NCBI GenBank assembly: GCA_003315675.1
Contig: NIZU01000009.1
Coordinates: 1-31,034 of the forward strand
From: Methanocorpusculum sp. MCE
Lineage (GTDB): Archaea > Halobacteriota > Methanomicrobia > Methanomicrobiales > Methanocorpusculaceae
Direction of reading: 5' to 3'
Length of the DNA stretch: 31,034 bases
Notes under the pieces: generated by a model
Databases searched by the model: none
Told to the model about the DNA's origin: nothing
What the model saw: only the letters and a program-made list of their open reading frames with translations
Position numbers and translations under genes: made by a program
In this document: piece after piece, positions 8,058-16,180 of the stretch
Numbering within the stretch: the first letter of the stretch is position 1
Layout: every line of letters begins with the position of its first letter

Positions 8058-9967
8058 ACCATATCCTCCAGTCTCAGTCTGGGAGCTATACCCATACTCT
8101 TCATCTCGTCAAGGAGAAGTTTGAATGCGTAACTCATTTCGACTTCATAAATATCTGTTTCTGCACCGCAGGCGAGACAGCGGGTCATCTTCTGCTTGGC
8201 ATCGTACATGGCGACCATTCCGCAGCGTGCGCAGACGTACTGTTTTACTGCATCGGATTCGTCAAGGAGACGCTCTTTGAGAGCCATGGCGGCACCGTGA
8301 CCGATCATCACATCACGTTCCATTTCACCGAAACGAAGACCTCCCTCACGGGCACGTCCTTCGGTAGGTTGACGGGTAAGGACCTGGACCGGACCTCTGG
8401 ACCGTGCATGCATCTTGGTAGATACCATGTGGTAGAGTTTCTGGTAGTAGATAACGCCGATGTAAATGTCGGCCTGGAATCTGCGGCCGGTGATACCGTC
8501 GTACATGACTTCACGGCCGGTGTGGGCAAATCCTGCCTCGGCAAGCTGGTGTCGTAAGACCTGCTCACGGGTAAGGGTGCTGGACTTCACGTCTTTGCCG
8601 ATCTCTTTGTCGTTTAAGAGACGGTTCTGTGCAAAGGGCGAGTCGAAGATCTTCTCGACCTGGGTCTTTCTGAATGAAGTTGCATTCACGCGGGAACCTT
8701 CGAGTGCTCCGGCTTTGCCGCCGATCATCTCGAGCATATGACCGATGGTCATACGTGACGGGACTGCGTGCGGGTTGATGACGAGGTCAGGCGCGATACC
8801 TGCAGCGGTGAATGGCATGTTTTCCTGCGGAGTGATAAGACCGCAGACACCTTTCTGACCGTGACGGGATGCGAACTTGTCGCCGATCTCCGGGATACGG
8901 AGGTCACGTGTTCTGACTTTGACGAGGCGGGAGGAGTTTTCGGACTCGGTGATGATGACGGTGTCGACGATACCGGTCTCGTTGCTTCTCATCGTAATGG
9001 AGGTGTCGCGGCGTTTTTCAACGGCGATGAGTTCTCCGGTCTGTTCCTCGAGGAAACGCGGCGGAGATGTCTTGCCGATGAGAACGTCTTTTTCATTGAC
9101 GACGGTCTCGGGATTGATGATGCCGTCGACATCGAGGTTTGCGTAGGATCCGATTCCGTGGGAACCCTGGACATCCTCTTCGGGCAGTTCAATCCTGTCG
9201 ACCTGTCCTCCGGGATATCTGCGTTCCTCTCCTTCGTAGGTTCTGAAGAAGTGGGAACGGCCGACTCCGCGTTCGACCGATGCTTTGTTGAAAATGAGTG
9301 CATCTTCAATATTGTATCCTTCGTAGGAGATGATGGCCACACAGAAGTTCTGACCCTGTGGGCGGTTGTCGGAGCCGATAAGTTCGGCCGCCTGCGTGTG
9401 CACCATCGGGACCTGGGCATAGTGAAGCATATGACCGCGGGTATCGGGCCTAAGCTTCATGTTTGCCTGGGCAAAACCCAGTGCCTGTTTAATCATACCC
9501 GCACCCATCGTAACACGCGGCGATGCGTTGTGTTCCGGGAACGGAACGTGTGCTGCTCCGATACCGAGGATAAGAGACGGATCAATTTCAAGGTGGGTGT
9601 GTTCGGGAGTCAGATCGGATTCCTGCACAGCGATAAAGAGGTCATCCTCCTCTTCCGCATCGATGAACTCGATCTTTCCCTGGGCGACAAGGGCCATAAA
9701 GTCCTCTGCGCCGGATCTGACGATCTCGATATCTTCGGGGGTGACGGCAGGTATACCGTTTTCCACGACGATCAGGGGGCGGCGGGCCCGTCCGCGGTCG
9801 GTATTGATAACGATCTCGTTGCTGTAATCTTTATATGAAATATTGACTTCGGTCGAGACGTGCCCTGATCTGCGCATCTGTCTGAAGTTTCTGGTGAACC
9901 CGAAAGCATCATCGACTTTTCCAATCAAAGCGCCGTCCACGAATACACGTGCCATTTTCTTTTCCAT
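8054..9967 (-). CDS. rpoB1: DNA-directed RNA polymerase subunit B'
   Basis: This 637-residue protein is the C-terminal half of the second-largest subunit, including the hybrid-binding and wall regions. Visible motifs include GDKFASRHGQKGVCG, GHMLEMIGGKAGALEG and a C-terminal zinc ribbon (CARCGMV ... CLACGAE). The start at 9967 has GGAG eight bases upstream within the end of rpoB2, and the gap to rpoB2 is 1 bp. A second ATG four codons on (MARVFVDG) is an alternative start. Splitting of B into B' and B'' is characteristic of methanogens and some other Euryarchaeota. Confidence 0.97.
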   Translation of the reverse strand: MEKKMARVFVDGALIGKVDDAFGFTRNFRQMRRSGHVSTEVNISYKDYSNEIVINTDRGRARRPLIVVENGIPAVTPEDIEIVRSGAEDFMALVAQGKIEFIDAEEEDDLFIAVQESDLTPEHTHLEIDPSLILGIGAAHVPFPEHNASPRVTMGAGMIKQALGFAQANMKLRPDTRGHMLHYAQVPMVHTQAAELIGSDNRPQGQNFCVAIISYEGYNIEDALIFNKASVERGVGRSHFFRTYEGEERRYPGGQVDRIELPEEDVQGSHGIGSYANLDVDGIINPETVVNEKDVLIGKTSPPRFLEEQTGELIAVEKRRDTSITMRSNETGIVDTVIITESENSSRLVKVRTRDLRIPEIGDKFASRHGQKGVCGLITPQENMPFTAAGIAPDLVINPHAVPSRMTIGHMLEMIGGKAGALEGSRVNATSFRKTQVEKIFDSPFAQNRLLNDKEIGKDVKSSTLTREQVLRHQLAEAGFAHTGREVMYDGITGRRFQADIYIGVIYYQKLYHMVSTKMHARSRGPVQVLTRQPTEGRAREGGLRFGEMERDVMIGHGAAMALKERLLDESDAVKQYVCARCGMVAMYDAKQKMTRCLACGAETDIYEVEMSYAFKLLLDEMKSMGIAPRLRLEDMV

Positions 9968-9968
9968 T

Positions 9969-11519
9969 TTATTCGCTCCTGATTGGCTGGATCTTCATGC
10001 CCTGTATTATACGGAGGACTTCATCCTCGTCGGTTCCTTTACTGATCTCGACAAGCTGGGCAAAGTTCTTCACTAAACCGCAGTTCGGTCCTTCCGGCGT
10101 TTCGGACGGACAGATGCGTCCCCACTGGGTCGGGTGCAGATCACGGGCCTCGAAGTGGGGCTGGGATCTGGACAGCGGAGAGATGACTCTTCGAAGGTGG
10201 GAGATGACCGACATGTGGTCGACGCGGTCCATAAGCTGGGATACACCGGTCCTTCCGCCGACCCAGTTTCCGGTTGCGAGCGGGTGGATCAGGCGTTCAG
10301 TTAAGACATCCGCACGGACGACGGTTCCGATCGCGAGTTCTCTGTGTCTCATGCTCGCGCGTTCAAGCTGATACTTGACATCGCGGGTGAGTCTGTTCAG
10401 CGAGATACGGAACAGATCTTCCATCAGATCACCGGCAAGCTTCAGACGCTTGTTGGAGTAGTGATCTTTGTCGTCGATTCTCCTCTTGTTGAGTGCGAGA
10501 TCGAAACATGCCTCCGCCATTCTGCCGAGGAATTCGGCTTTGGCAATACGGACGTCTTTTGTATACACTTCGTAGCCTTCGTCTCCGGGCTTTAAGGAGC
10601 CAGGGATGGCGTAGTTTAAGTGCGGGAGAAGGTAGCTGTCCAACACGAACTCGGCACGTTTTCTCTGGTAATCCTTGGTCTGGTTGGGTGCGAGCTTCTT
10701 ACCGACATACATGACGCTTTCCTCGATGGTGGCGCATTCGCTTTCTTCGAGGGTCTGCATCATGTAGGTGAGGACGTCTTCGGAGAGTGAGACGGCCGAT
10801 ACGATTTCTTCATCGGACTCGAGACCGAGCGCACGCATGAGGTCCGCAAACCGCAGGTGACCGGCAACGCTCGGGAAGGAGACGTCGAGGAGATTTTTCT
10901 TGTTCTTCTCGACAACGACGAGAGCGCGGTAGCCGCGGAACTGGGAGAACACTTTGGATACGTGGATCTGCTCGTTGTATCTCTCGGTGAACTCGGTCAT
11001 GATCTTGTTGCTGGCAAGATCTTCAAGGGTCATTAAAACGCGTTCGGTTCCATTGACGATGAAGTATCCTCCGGGGTCGCTCGGGTCTTCACCCTGTTCG
11101 GTTCTTTCTTCCTGGGACAGACCGCAGAGGTTACACACCTGACTGCCGATCATGACCGGAAGCTGACCTATGGTGGTCTCCTGTACCGGATAGACTTTGT
11201 CTCCTTGGTGAAGGGTCATTTCAAGGATCATCGGGGCCGCATAGGAAAGGTTTCTTAGGCGGGCTTCGGCCGGATAGAGCTTGCTCTGCGAACCGTCGGC
11301 TTCCCTGACGATGGGTTTTTCAACGCGGATCTTTCCCAGTTCGACCCATACGGCCTCCTGGTTTTTTCCTCTGTTGACGATTTCGGTCTCGACGATACGC
11401 TGTTCGTCTACAACCATCTGGAGGTTATACTGGACAAAATTGTTATAGGAGTCCAGCTGGTGGCGTGCAACGTGTTCCTGAGAAAAATACGCGCCTGATA
11501 ATACACTTCTGTCGATCAT
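9969..11519 (-). CDS. rpoB2: DNA-directed RNA polymerase subunit B''
   Basis: This 516-residue protein is the N-terminal half of the second-largest subunit, with protrusion, lobe and fork regions. Recognisable blocks are QLPVMIGSQVCNLCGLS, GGYFIVNGTERVLM and, near the end, HPTQWGRICPSETPEGPNCG. GGAGG lies seven bases before the ATG. It is 14 bp downstream of rpoH and 1 bp from rpoB1, so the five polymerase genes form one operon in the usual archaeal order H-B''-B'-A'-A''. Confidence 0.97.
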   Translation of the reverse strand: MIDRSVLSGAYFSQEHVARHQLDSYNNFVQYNLQMVVDEQRIVETEIVNRGKNQEAVWVELGKIRVEKPIVREADGSQSKLYPAEARLRNLSYAAPMILEMTLHQGDKVYPVQETTIGQLPVMIGSQVCNLCGLSQEERTEQGEDPSDPGGYFIVNGTERVLMTLEDLASNKIMTEFTERYNEQIHVSKVFSQFRGYRALVVVEKNKKNLLDVSFPSVAGHLRFADLMRALGLESDEEIVSAVSLSEDVLTYMMQTLEESECATIEESVMYVGKKLAPNQTKDYQRKRAEFVLDSYLLPHLNYAIPGSLKPGDEGYEVYTKDVRIAKAEFLGRMAEACFDLALNKRRIDDKDHYSNKRLKLAGDLMEDLFRISLNRLTRDVKYQLERASMRHRELAIGTVVRADVLTERLIHPLATGNWVGGRTGVSQLMDRVDHMSVISHLRRVISPLSRSQPHFEARDLHPTQWGRICPSETPEGPNCGLVKNFAQLVEISKGTDEDEVLRIIQGMKIQPIRSE

Positions 11520-11533
11520 GATTTTTCCTCCGA

Positions 11534-11782
11534 TTATTTTTTGGGCCTTCTGACGACAAGGCGGTAGGATGTGGCTTCGCCTGCAGTCTGGCTCTTTCTT
11601 ACGATCGTAATGACGTTTCCGGGTTTTGCGCCGCAGGCTTTTACGGCCGGGTCATCATGATAGATTTTTGGAAGGTGGTCTTCCGTAATGTCGAAGGTTA
11701 CGAGAAGATTTTTGACGTCTTCGTCGGTCATGATCTGATGGTCGGGGACCATCTCATGCAGTAATACATTGAGTCTTGTCAT
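11534..11782 (-). CDS. rpoH: DNA-directed RNA polymerase subunit H (Rpb5 C-terminal homologue)
   Basis: The protein has 82 residues, the usual size for archaeal RpoH, which corresponds to the C-terminal domain of eukaryotic Rpb5. Family features are HEMVPDHQIMTDEDVKNLL, LPKIYHDDPAV, KPGNVITIVRKS and the C-terminal end YRLVVRRPKK. AGGAG precedes the ATG by four bases. It is the first gene of the polymerase operon. Confidence 0.95.
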   Translation of the reverse strand: MTRLNVLLHEMVPDHQIMTDEDVKNLLVTFDITEDHLPKIYHDDPAVKACGAKPGNVITIVRKSQTAGEATSYRLVVRRPKK

Positions 11783-11848
11783 GTAGCTCCTAATCAGATT
11801 CGTGTGAATACGGGGTCTTGCTGCTGATTCTTTCAGGTAGCTGGTTCA

Positions 11849-11860
11849 ATTTTTAAAAGT
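11849..11860 (-). promoter_or_regulatory. Candidate promoter of the rpoH-B2-B1-A1-A2 operon
   Basis: The minus strand reads ACTTTTAAAAAT at this position, a box-A-like sequence about 70 bp before the rpoH ATG. A start about 25 nt downstream would leave a leader of roughly 45 nt with the AGGAG site. It is the best AT box between the tRNA and rpoH. Confidence 0.45.
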
Positions 11861-11977
11861 CCGGTTCTTTGGCTTGTGAATGGCCCAATGGGAATACATT
11901 CGCCGGTGGAGTGATGATGGATGATATGCACGCATCGAATAAAATGAGATAAGGCATGCTATAAGCATTTTCCCTTG

Positions 11978-11987
11978 TCAAAAAACC
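11978..11987 (-). terminator. T6 terminator of tRNA-Lys
   Basis: On the minus strand GGGTTTTTTGAC follows the mature tRNA end by about 15 nt. This is an archaeal T-tract terminator. Confidence 0.5.
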
Positions 11988-12000
11988 CGAAAGCGTGAAG

Positions 12001-12074
12001 CGGGCCAGGAGGGAGTTGAACCCCCGACCTGCGGATTAAAAGTCCGACGATCTGCCTGACTGATCTACTGGCCC
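12001..12074 (-). tRNA. tRNA-Lys (anticodon UUU)
   Basis: The minus strand folds as a cloverleaf. The acceptor stem is GGGCCAG/CTGGCCC with discriminator G, and the D stem is GATC/GATC. The anticodon arm is CGGA-CTTTTAA-TCCG with anticodon TTT. The T arm is GGGGG-TTCAACT-CCCTC with one imperfect pair. CCA is not encoded. It lies upstream of rpoH on the same strand with its own promoter and terminator. Confidence 0.95.
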
Positions 12075-12118
12075 TTGTATTTCATCTGGGAAACAGCGGT
12101 AATAGAATGATGTTTAGA

Positions 12119-12127
12119 CATATAAAG
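12119..12127 (-). promoter_or_regulatory. TATA box of tRNA-Lys
   Basis: The minus strand reads CTTTATATG, a near-consensus archaeal box A, 45 bp upstream of the mature tRNA 5' end. This implies a leader of about 20 nt removed by RNase P. Confidence 0.65.
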
Positions 12128-12167
12128 ATGACTATTTGCATCATGCACATCCGGTCCGAACGATGGA

Positions 12168-12196
12168 ACTGTTTTATTACTTACAAATAGAACAGT
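12168..12196 (+). promoter_or_regulatory. Inverted repeat flanking the putative promoter of the PsiE-like gene
   Basis: ACTGTT at 12168-12173 and AACAGT at 12191-12196 flank an AT-rich core (TTATTACTTACAAATAG). The core is the only TATA-like sequence before the ATG at 12211. The placement suits an operator, but the arms are only 6 bp. Confidence 0.3.
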
Positions 12197-12210
12197 ATTC
12201 TACTTAAATT

Positions 12211-12687
12211 ATGGCAGATATGGATATGTTCCCGCGGACCCAGCGGATTCTGGTGAAAGGATGCAGCCTGGTCACGATCGCAATATACGTCCTTATTGCA
12301 GCTTTTTTGATAATTACAGCCATTCTCGGGACGATCGAGACTCTTGGTCTGATACAGATTGCGCTGGAAAGCCACACGCAGGGGTCCCTCACGAACGTGC
12401 TGCAGGGTATTCTTCTGATCATCGTTATCGCAACCCTGATCGATATGGTGCAGTCGTACGTGCGGGCAGGGCGCGTACTGATCAGACCGATTCTGATAGC
12501 GGGCGTCACGACTATGGTCCGAAGACTTCTGGTGACCGATCTGACGTTTATCGACATCAGCGGAACGACGATCGTGATCCTCGGCCTTACGGTTGCAATG
12601 ATCTATCTCGGACGCGAGGATCGGGATGTTGCCGCATTTCTGACGAATAAAGAGGAGAGAATAGAGAAAGAGGAAAGCCAGGAGTAA
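12211..12687 (+). CDS. PsiE-like (phosphate-starvation-inducible E family) membrane protein
   Basis: This 158-residue protein has four predicted hydrophobic helices, near residues 15-42 (GCSLVTIAIYVLIAAFLIIT), 62-82 (GILLIIVIATLIDMVQ), 92-108 and 118-136. The tail is charged (KEERIEKEESQE). Length, helix pattern and the VQSYVRAGRVLIRPIL loop fit the PsiE family of small membrane proteins, whose function is not established. The start at 12211 is close to the predicted promoter, so the mRNA may be nearly leaderless. A T6 tract lies 28 bp after the stop. Confidence 0.7.
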   Translation: MADMDMFPRTQRILVKGCSLVTIAIYVLIAAFLIITAILGTIETLGLIQIALESHTQGSLTNVLQGILLIIVIATLIDMVQSYVRAGRVLIRPILIAGVTTMVRRLLVTDLTFIDISGTTIVILGLTVAMIYLGREDRDVAAFLTNKEERIEKEESQE

Positions 12688-12714
12688 GCATTCCTCAAAA
12701 CATCAAATTAGTCC

Positions 12715-12730
12715 TTTTTTAATTAAAAAA
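12715..12730. terminator. Palindromic T6/A6 terminator after the PsiE-like gene
   Basis: TTTTTTAATTAAAAAA is a perfect 16-bp palindrome just after the stop of the PsiE-like gene. It can serve as a T-tract terminator for the plus-strand gene. Confidence 0.5.
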
Positions 12731-12821
12731 TCCGAAATTCAAACATAAGTATCAACTTATTTTTGGTGAGTTATATTAAGCTTTATTATCGTACCGGTTC
12801 CTTAAGTATGATACTGTGACG

Positions 12822-14209
12822 ATGAAAGAATCCAGCAATTTCCTTACTGAATGACCGGTCGGAAAAGCCCTGTTTATAGTGGCGCTTCCGATTATCATCA
12901 GTAATCTTCTTCAAAGCGTGCTGGAAGTCGTGGACATGTATTTCATCGGGAAACTGGGGGATGTGTCCATTGCGGGCGGGACCATGAGTATTATGGTTTT
13001 AATGGTCCTGACCAAGGTGATTTTCGGCATTGTGACGGCCACTGCCGCATTCGTATCAAGGGCATACGGTTCGGAGAAGTTTGAACGTATCCAGGTCATC
13101 CTGCTGCATTCCCTCTATCTGGCACTCGGGTTTTCCGCGATCCTTGCAGTGATAGGCTTTTTCTTTTCGGAGAATCTGCTTTTGCTGATGGGAGCGTATC
13201 CCGAGGTCGCGGCGGAGGGAGCGAAATTCCTTACGCCGATGCTTATGGGCCTCTTTGTAATGGTAATTCTGATGACGCTGACGACGTTTTTCCAGAGTAC
13301 AGGGGATTCAAGAACGCCTATGTATGTGATGCTTGGGGTTAACGTAGTGAATATTATCCTGAATCCAACCCTTATTCTGGGTCTTGGCGGCCTGCCTGCG
13401 GGATCGCCGGTTCGGCGTATGCGTCGCTTCTTTCAAGGGCTATAGGAGTGCTGCTTCTGATCGGCGTGATGTATCTTCTGCCGTCAAGGAAGAACAGTCC
13501 TATCAAGTTCCCGAAGAAGTGGACGTTCGAGCCGAAGCTGATCAAGGATATCGTGGTGATCGCGATACCGTCGGCCATCCAGAGCGCAATCAGAAGCGTG
13601 GCGTTCCTTGCCATGACGACGATCATCGCCGTGTCTGGGACGGCCGCGGTGGCGGCATACGGTATCTGCCTGAGGCTGGATTTTATGGGACTGGTCATCG
13701 TGATGGGACTTTGTATGGGGGTTGCCGTGATGGTGGGTCAGAATCTCGGAGCGGGAAAAGTCGAGCGTGCGGTGAAGACGGTGAGGTATGCGGCGACGGC
13801 CAATGCGGTATTCATGGCTGGCGTTGCTGCGCTGTATCTGGTCTTTGCGACGGAGTTCCTGAAATTCTTCGGGGCGACCGGCGAGTCGCTTGCCGACGGG
13901 ACGATGTTTATGCAGATCGTGCCGCTGTCCTCCTTCCTCGTGGCGATCGCTATGACCATGGGTTTTGCGATGAACGGCGCGGGTATGACGCGGCCGGGGA
14001 TGTACTCGGCGATCGCCGGCCAGCTGATCACGCAGGTAGGTCTTGCCGCATTCTTTGCGCTCAGCGGGTATTCGATCCAGTATATCTGGTATGCAGTCGT
14101 GTGCGGAACGGTCGTGATGTTCTGTTTCGATCTGTTCTTCTACATGCGCGGAGGCTGGAAGACGAAGAAGCTGAGAATCGACAGCGACGAAGCGCCTGCT
14201 GCAAGCTGA
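12822..14209 (+). pseudogene. MATE-family efflux transporter, broken by an in-frame TGA and a frameshift
   Basis: The reconstructed product is about 460 residues, a normal multidrug and toxin extrusion (MATE) transporter length with about 12 hydrophobic helices. There are two lesions. First, an ATG at 12822 opens MKESSNFLTE, then TGA at 12852-12854, then PVGKALFIVALPIIISNLLQ in the same frame. Family members often have Gly there, which GGA would give by one base change. Second, the frame shifts near 13398-13402 (GCGGGATC), after ILGLGGLPAG. The next frame resumes with GIAGSAYASLLSR, as if one G were missing from the run. The second part runs to 14209. A GTG at 12879 could start a shortened first fragment. 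Either true decay or sequence error is possible. Confidence 0.8.
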
Positions 14210-14222
14210 AAAAACGATCGGG

Positions 14223-14262
14223 GGTGCAGAATGCTGCACCGCCCGGCGAACCTGTTTTTTTT
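14223..14262 (+). terminator. Hairpin and T8 terminator after the MATE gene
   Basis: GGTGCAG-AATG-CTGCACC forms a 7-bp stem at 14223-14240, followed by a T8 tract at 14255-14262. Confidence 0.6.
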
Positions 14263-14393
14263 GTTCAGAATAATTGTCAAAATAAGATATTTCCACCGCG
14301 GGACGCTCCGCGCCGAAGTCGCGTCCCCGCACCCCAAAATCAAAAAATAACTAGAGTATTGGCACTATTTTTTTTGAAAAATAAGTGGCTCAT

Positions 14394-14414
14394 ATGAAGA
14401 ATAATATTCTTCAT
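14394..14414 (-). terminator. Hairpin downstream of mutL
   Basis: ATGAAGAAT-AAT-ATTCTTCAT forms a 9-bp perfect stem 5 bp beyond the mutL stop. On the minus strand it is followed by a T-rich stretch. It probably terminates the mutS-mutL transcript. Confidence 0.55.
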
Positions 14415-14419
14415 TCGAA

Positions 14420-16180
14420 TCACGATCTCAGAAACATGCCGGCAAGCCTGGATTTAGACAGAACGATCGTCGTCGGCCGGCTGTGAGGGCAGGTGTAAGG
14501 GGATTTTGTCGCCATAAGCTGGCGTAAGAGACGCTGCATTTGCTCGACGGTGAGCGGCGTGTTCCCCTTCACGACGGCACGGCACGCGGCGGTCTTCAGC
14601 ACCCTATCAAGGACCTCGTCGGTGCTGCCGACCCCGTCCAGCGCCGCTTCCAGGATCGCGTGAATGACGTCCGGGTCGCCGAGCGTTGAGGAGACGACCG
14701 GGACGGAACGGACCATCCAGACGTCTTTTCCAAACGGCTCGAGCAGATATCCCGCGGCGGCGAGGACATCCAGCAGGTCGGGAAGGGCGGCGGTCTCCTT
14801 TTTCGTCAGCGTAATCGGCAGGGGGACAATCAGTTCCTGCCCGGCCTCTGCGGACAACGAACGGGCGAGCAGCTGATCATACATGATCCGCTCGTGGGCC
14901 GCATGCTGGTCGACGACGATCAGGTCGCCTGATTCGTTCTTCGCAAGAATGTAGGTGTCCCCGATCTGACCGAGGACTTCGGGAACGAACAGATCGGTTT
15001 CCGGCAGATCATGAGTTTCGGTCCGCCGAAGCTGCTTCTCCGTCTGTTTGAGAGGAGCCTGCCTCGTCTCATTCGCCTCCCGTTTCCCGGCATACGCAGG
15101 CACCGCCTCGCCGACGATATCTGCCGGAAGGGTCGTGACGATCTCGCGAACGGGCGCGGGAGTAGGAGAAAAGACCCGCTCTTCATGCAGCGATTGATAA
15201 ACCGCGTCCTGAATGAACCGCATCACTTCCCTCTCGCGGGACAGGCGGACCTCACGCTTTGTCGGATGCACGTTCACGTCGACGTCCCGCGGATCGAGGA
15301 CGACATCGAGAAACGCCGCCGGATACATACCCTTTGGAAGAAGCGTGCCGTATCCTTCGCGGATCGCCCACTGCAGCTGACGGGACGTCACCTGCCGGCC
15401 GTTTATCGAGAGATAAAACCGCGTCTGGGTCGTCTTCATCTCAGAGCCGGGCCGCGTGATCCAGCCGTCGATTTTCACCGGGCCGAAACTGCCGGAGACC
15501 GGGGTCAGTTCCTTGGAAAAGGATGAGCCGAACACCGCGGCGATCACATCGGGATACGAGCCGGTCCCAAAGGTCTGGAACCGCTCTTTGCCGTTGTACA
15601 GCAGAAAAAACGAGATGTTCCTGTTCGAAAGGGCGATCCGCTCGACCATGTCGTACACGTGGGACAACTCCGTTGGAACAGACTTCTGGAACTTGCGCCG
15701 GGCGGGTGTGTTGTAAAAGAGCGCCTCGATGATAATGCTCGTTCCTTCCGGCGCGCCGACGGCCGAGTGCGAGATCAGCTCGCCGCCGTGGATCACGACG
15801 CGGGCCGCCTCAGGCGAGGAGGAACCGCGTTCCTTTGTCGTGAAGGTCACCTTCGAGATCGCCGCGATGCTTGCGAGAGCCTCGCCGCGGAACCCGAGCG
15901 TGGTGATCCCGTCGAGATCCTCGGGCAGGGATATCTTGCTCGTCGCATGCTGGCGAAACGCCAGAAGAGCGTCTTCGAAGTCCATCCCGACCCCGTCGTC
16001 CGTGACGGAGATCCGGGTGATCCCGGTTTTGTCGGCCGAGATCCCGATCCGGATTATGCGGGCATCCGCGTCCACGGCGTTTTCGACGAGCTCTTTTACG
16101 ACCGACGCGGCACGTTCGACCACTTCGCCTGCCGCGATATGGCTGATCGTCTCTTCATCGAGGATCCTGACCCGGCTCAT
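14420..16180 (-). CDS. mutL: DNA mismatch repair protein MutL
   Basis: This 586-residue protein has an N-terminal GHKL ATPase: VVKELVENAVDADA (motif I), VTDDGVGM (motif II) and TLGFRGEALASI (motif III). A linker rich in Arg, Glu and Pro follows, then a C-terminal dimerisation domain. The C domain carries endonuclease-type motifs: DQHAAHERIMYD near residue 422, ACRAVVKGN and CPHSRP. This suggests a nicking MutL of the kind found where MutH is absent, although the last acidic residue of DQHAx2Ex4E is Asp. The start ATG overlaps the mutS stop by 4 nt. Bacterial-type MutSL is known in mesophilic methanogens and is thought to have been acquired from bacteria. Confidence 0.95.
   Translation of the reverse strand: MSRVRILDEETISHIAAGEVVERAASVVKELVENAVDADARIIRIGISADKTGITRISVTDDGVGMDFEDALLAFRQHATSKISLPEDLDGITTLGFRGEALASIAAISKVTFTTKERGSSSPEAARVVIHGGELISHSAVGAPEGTSIIIEALFYNTPARRKFQKSVPTELSHVYDMVERIALSNRNISFFLLYNGKERFQTFGTGSYPDVIAAVFGSSFSKELTPVSGSFGPVKIDGWITRPGSEMKTTQTRFYLSINGRQVTSRQLQWAIREGYGTLLPKGMYPAAFLDVVLDPRDVDVNVHPTKREVRLSREREVMRFIQDAVYQSLHEERVFSPTPAPVREIVTTLPADIVGEAVPAYAGKREANETRQAPLKQTEKQLRRTETHDLPETDLFVPEVLGQIGDTYILAKNESGDLIVVDQHAAHERIMYDQLLARSLSAEAGQELIVPLPITLTKKETAALPDLLDVLAAAGYLLEPFGKDVWMVRSVPVVSSTLGDPDVIHAILEAALDGVGSTDEVLDRVLKTAACRAVVKGNTPLTVEQMQRLLRQLMATKSPYTCPHSRPTTIVLSKSRLAGMFLRS

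Noticed and set aside
8768..9838. Long plus-strand open frame of 356 codons
   Set aside because: It is antisense to rpoB1, whose protein motifs are unmistakable. High GC and codon bias produce such open antisense frames.
12852..12854. TGA in the MATE gene as selenocysteine
   Set aside because: The position is not a redox or Cys site in MATE proteins, and a separate frameshift lies downstream.
13384..14397. Overlapping plus-strand frame of 337 codons in the MATE region
   Set aside because: An Arg-rich out-of-frame shadow of the MATE gene, whose hydrophobic helices are in another frame.
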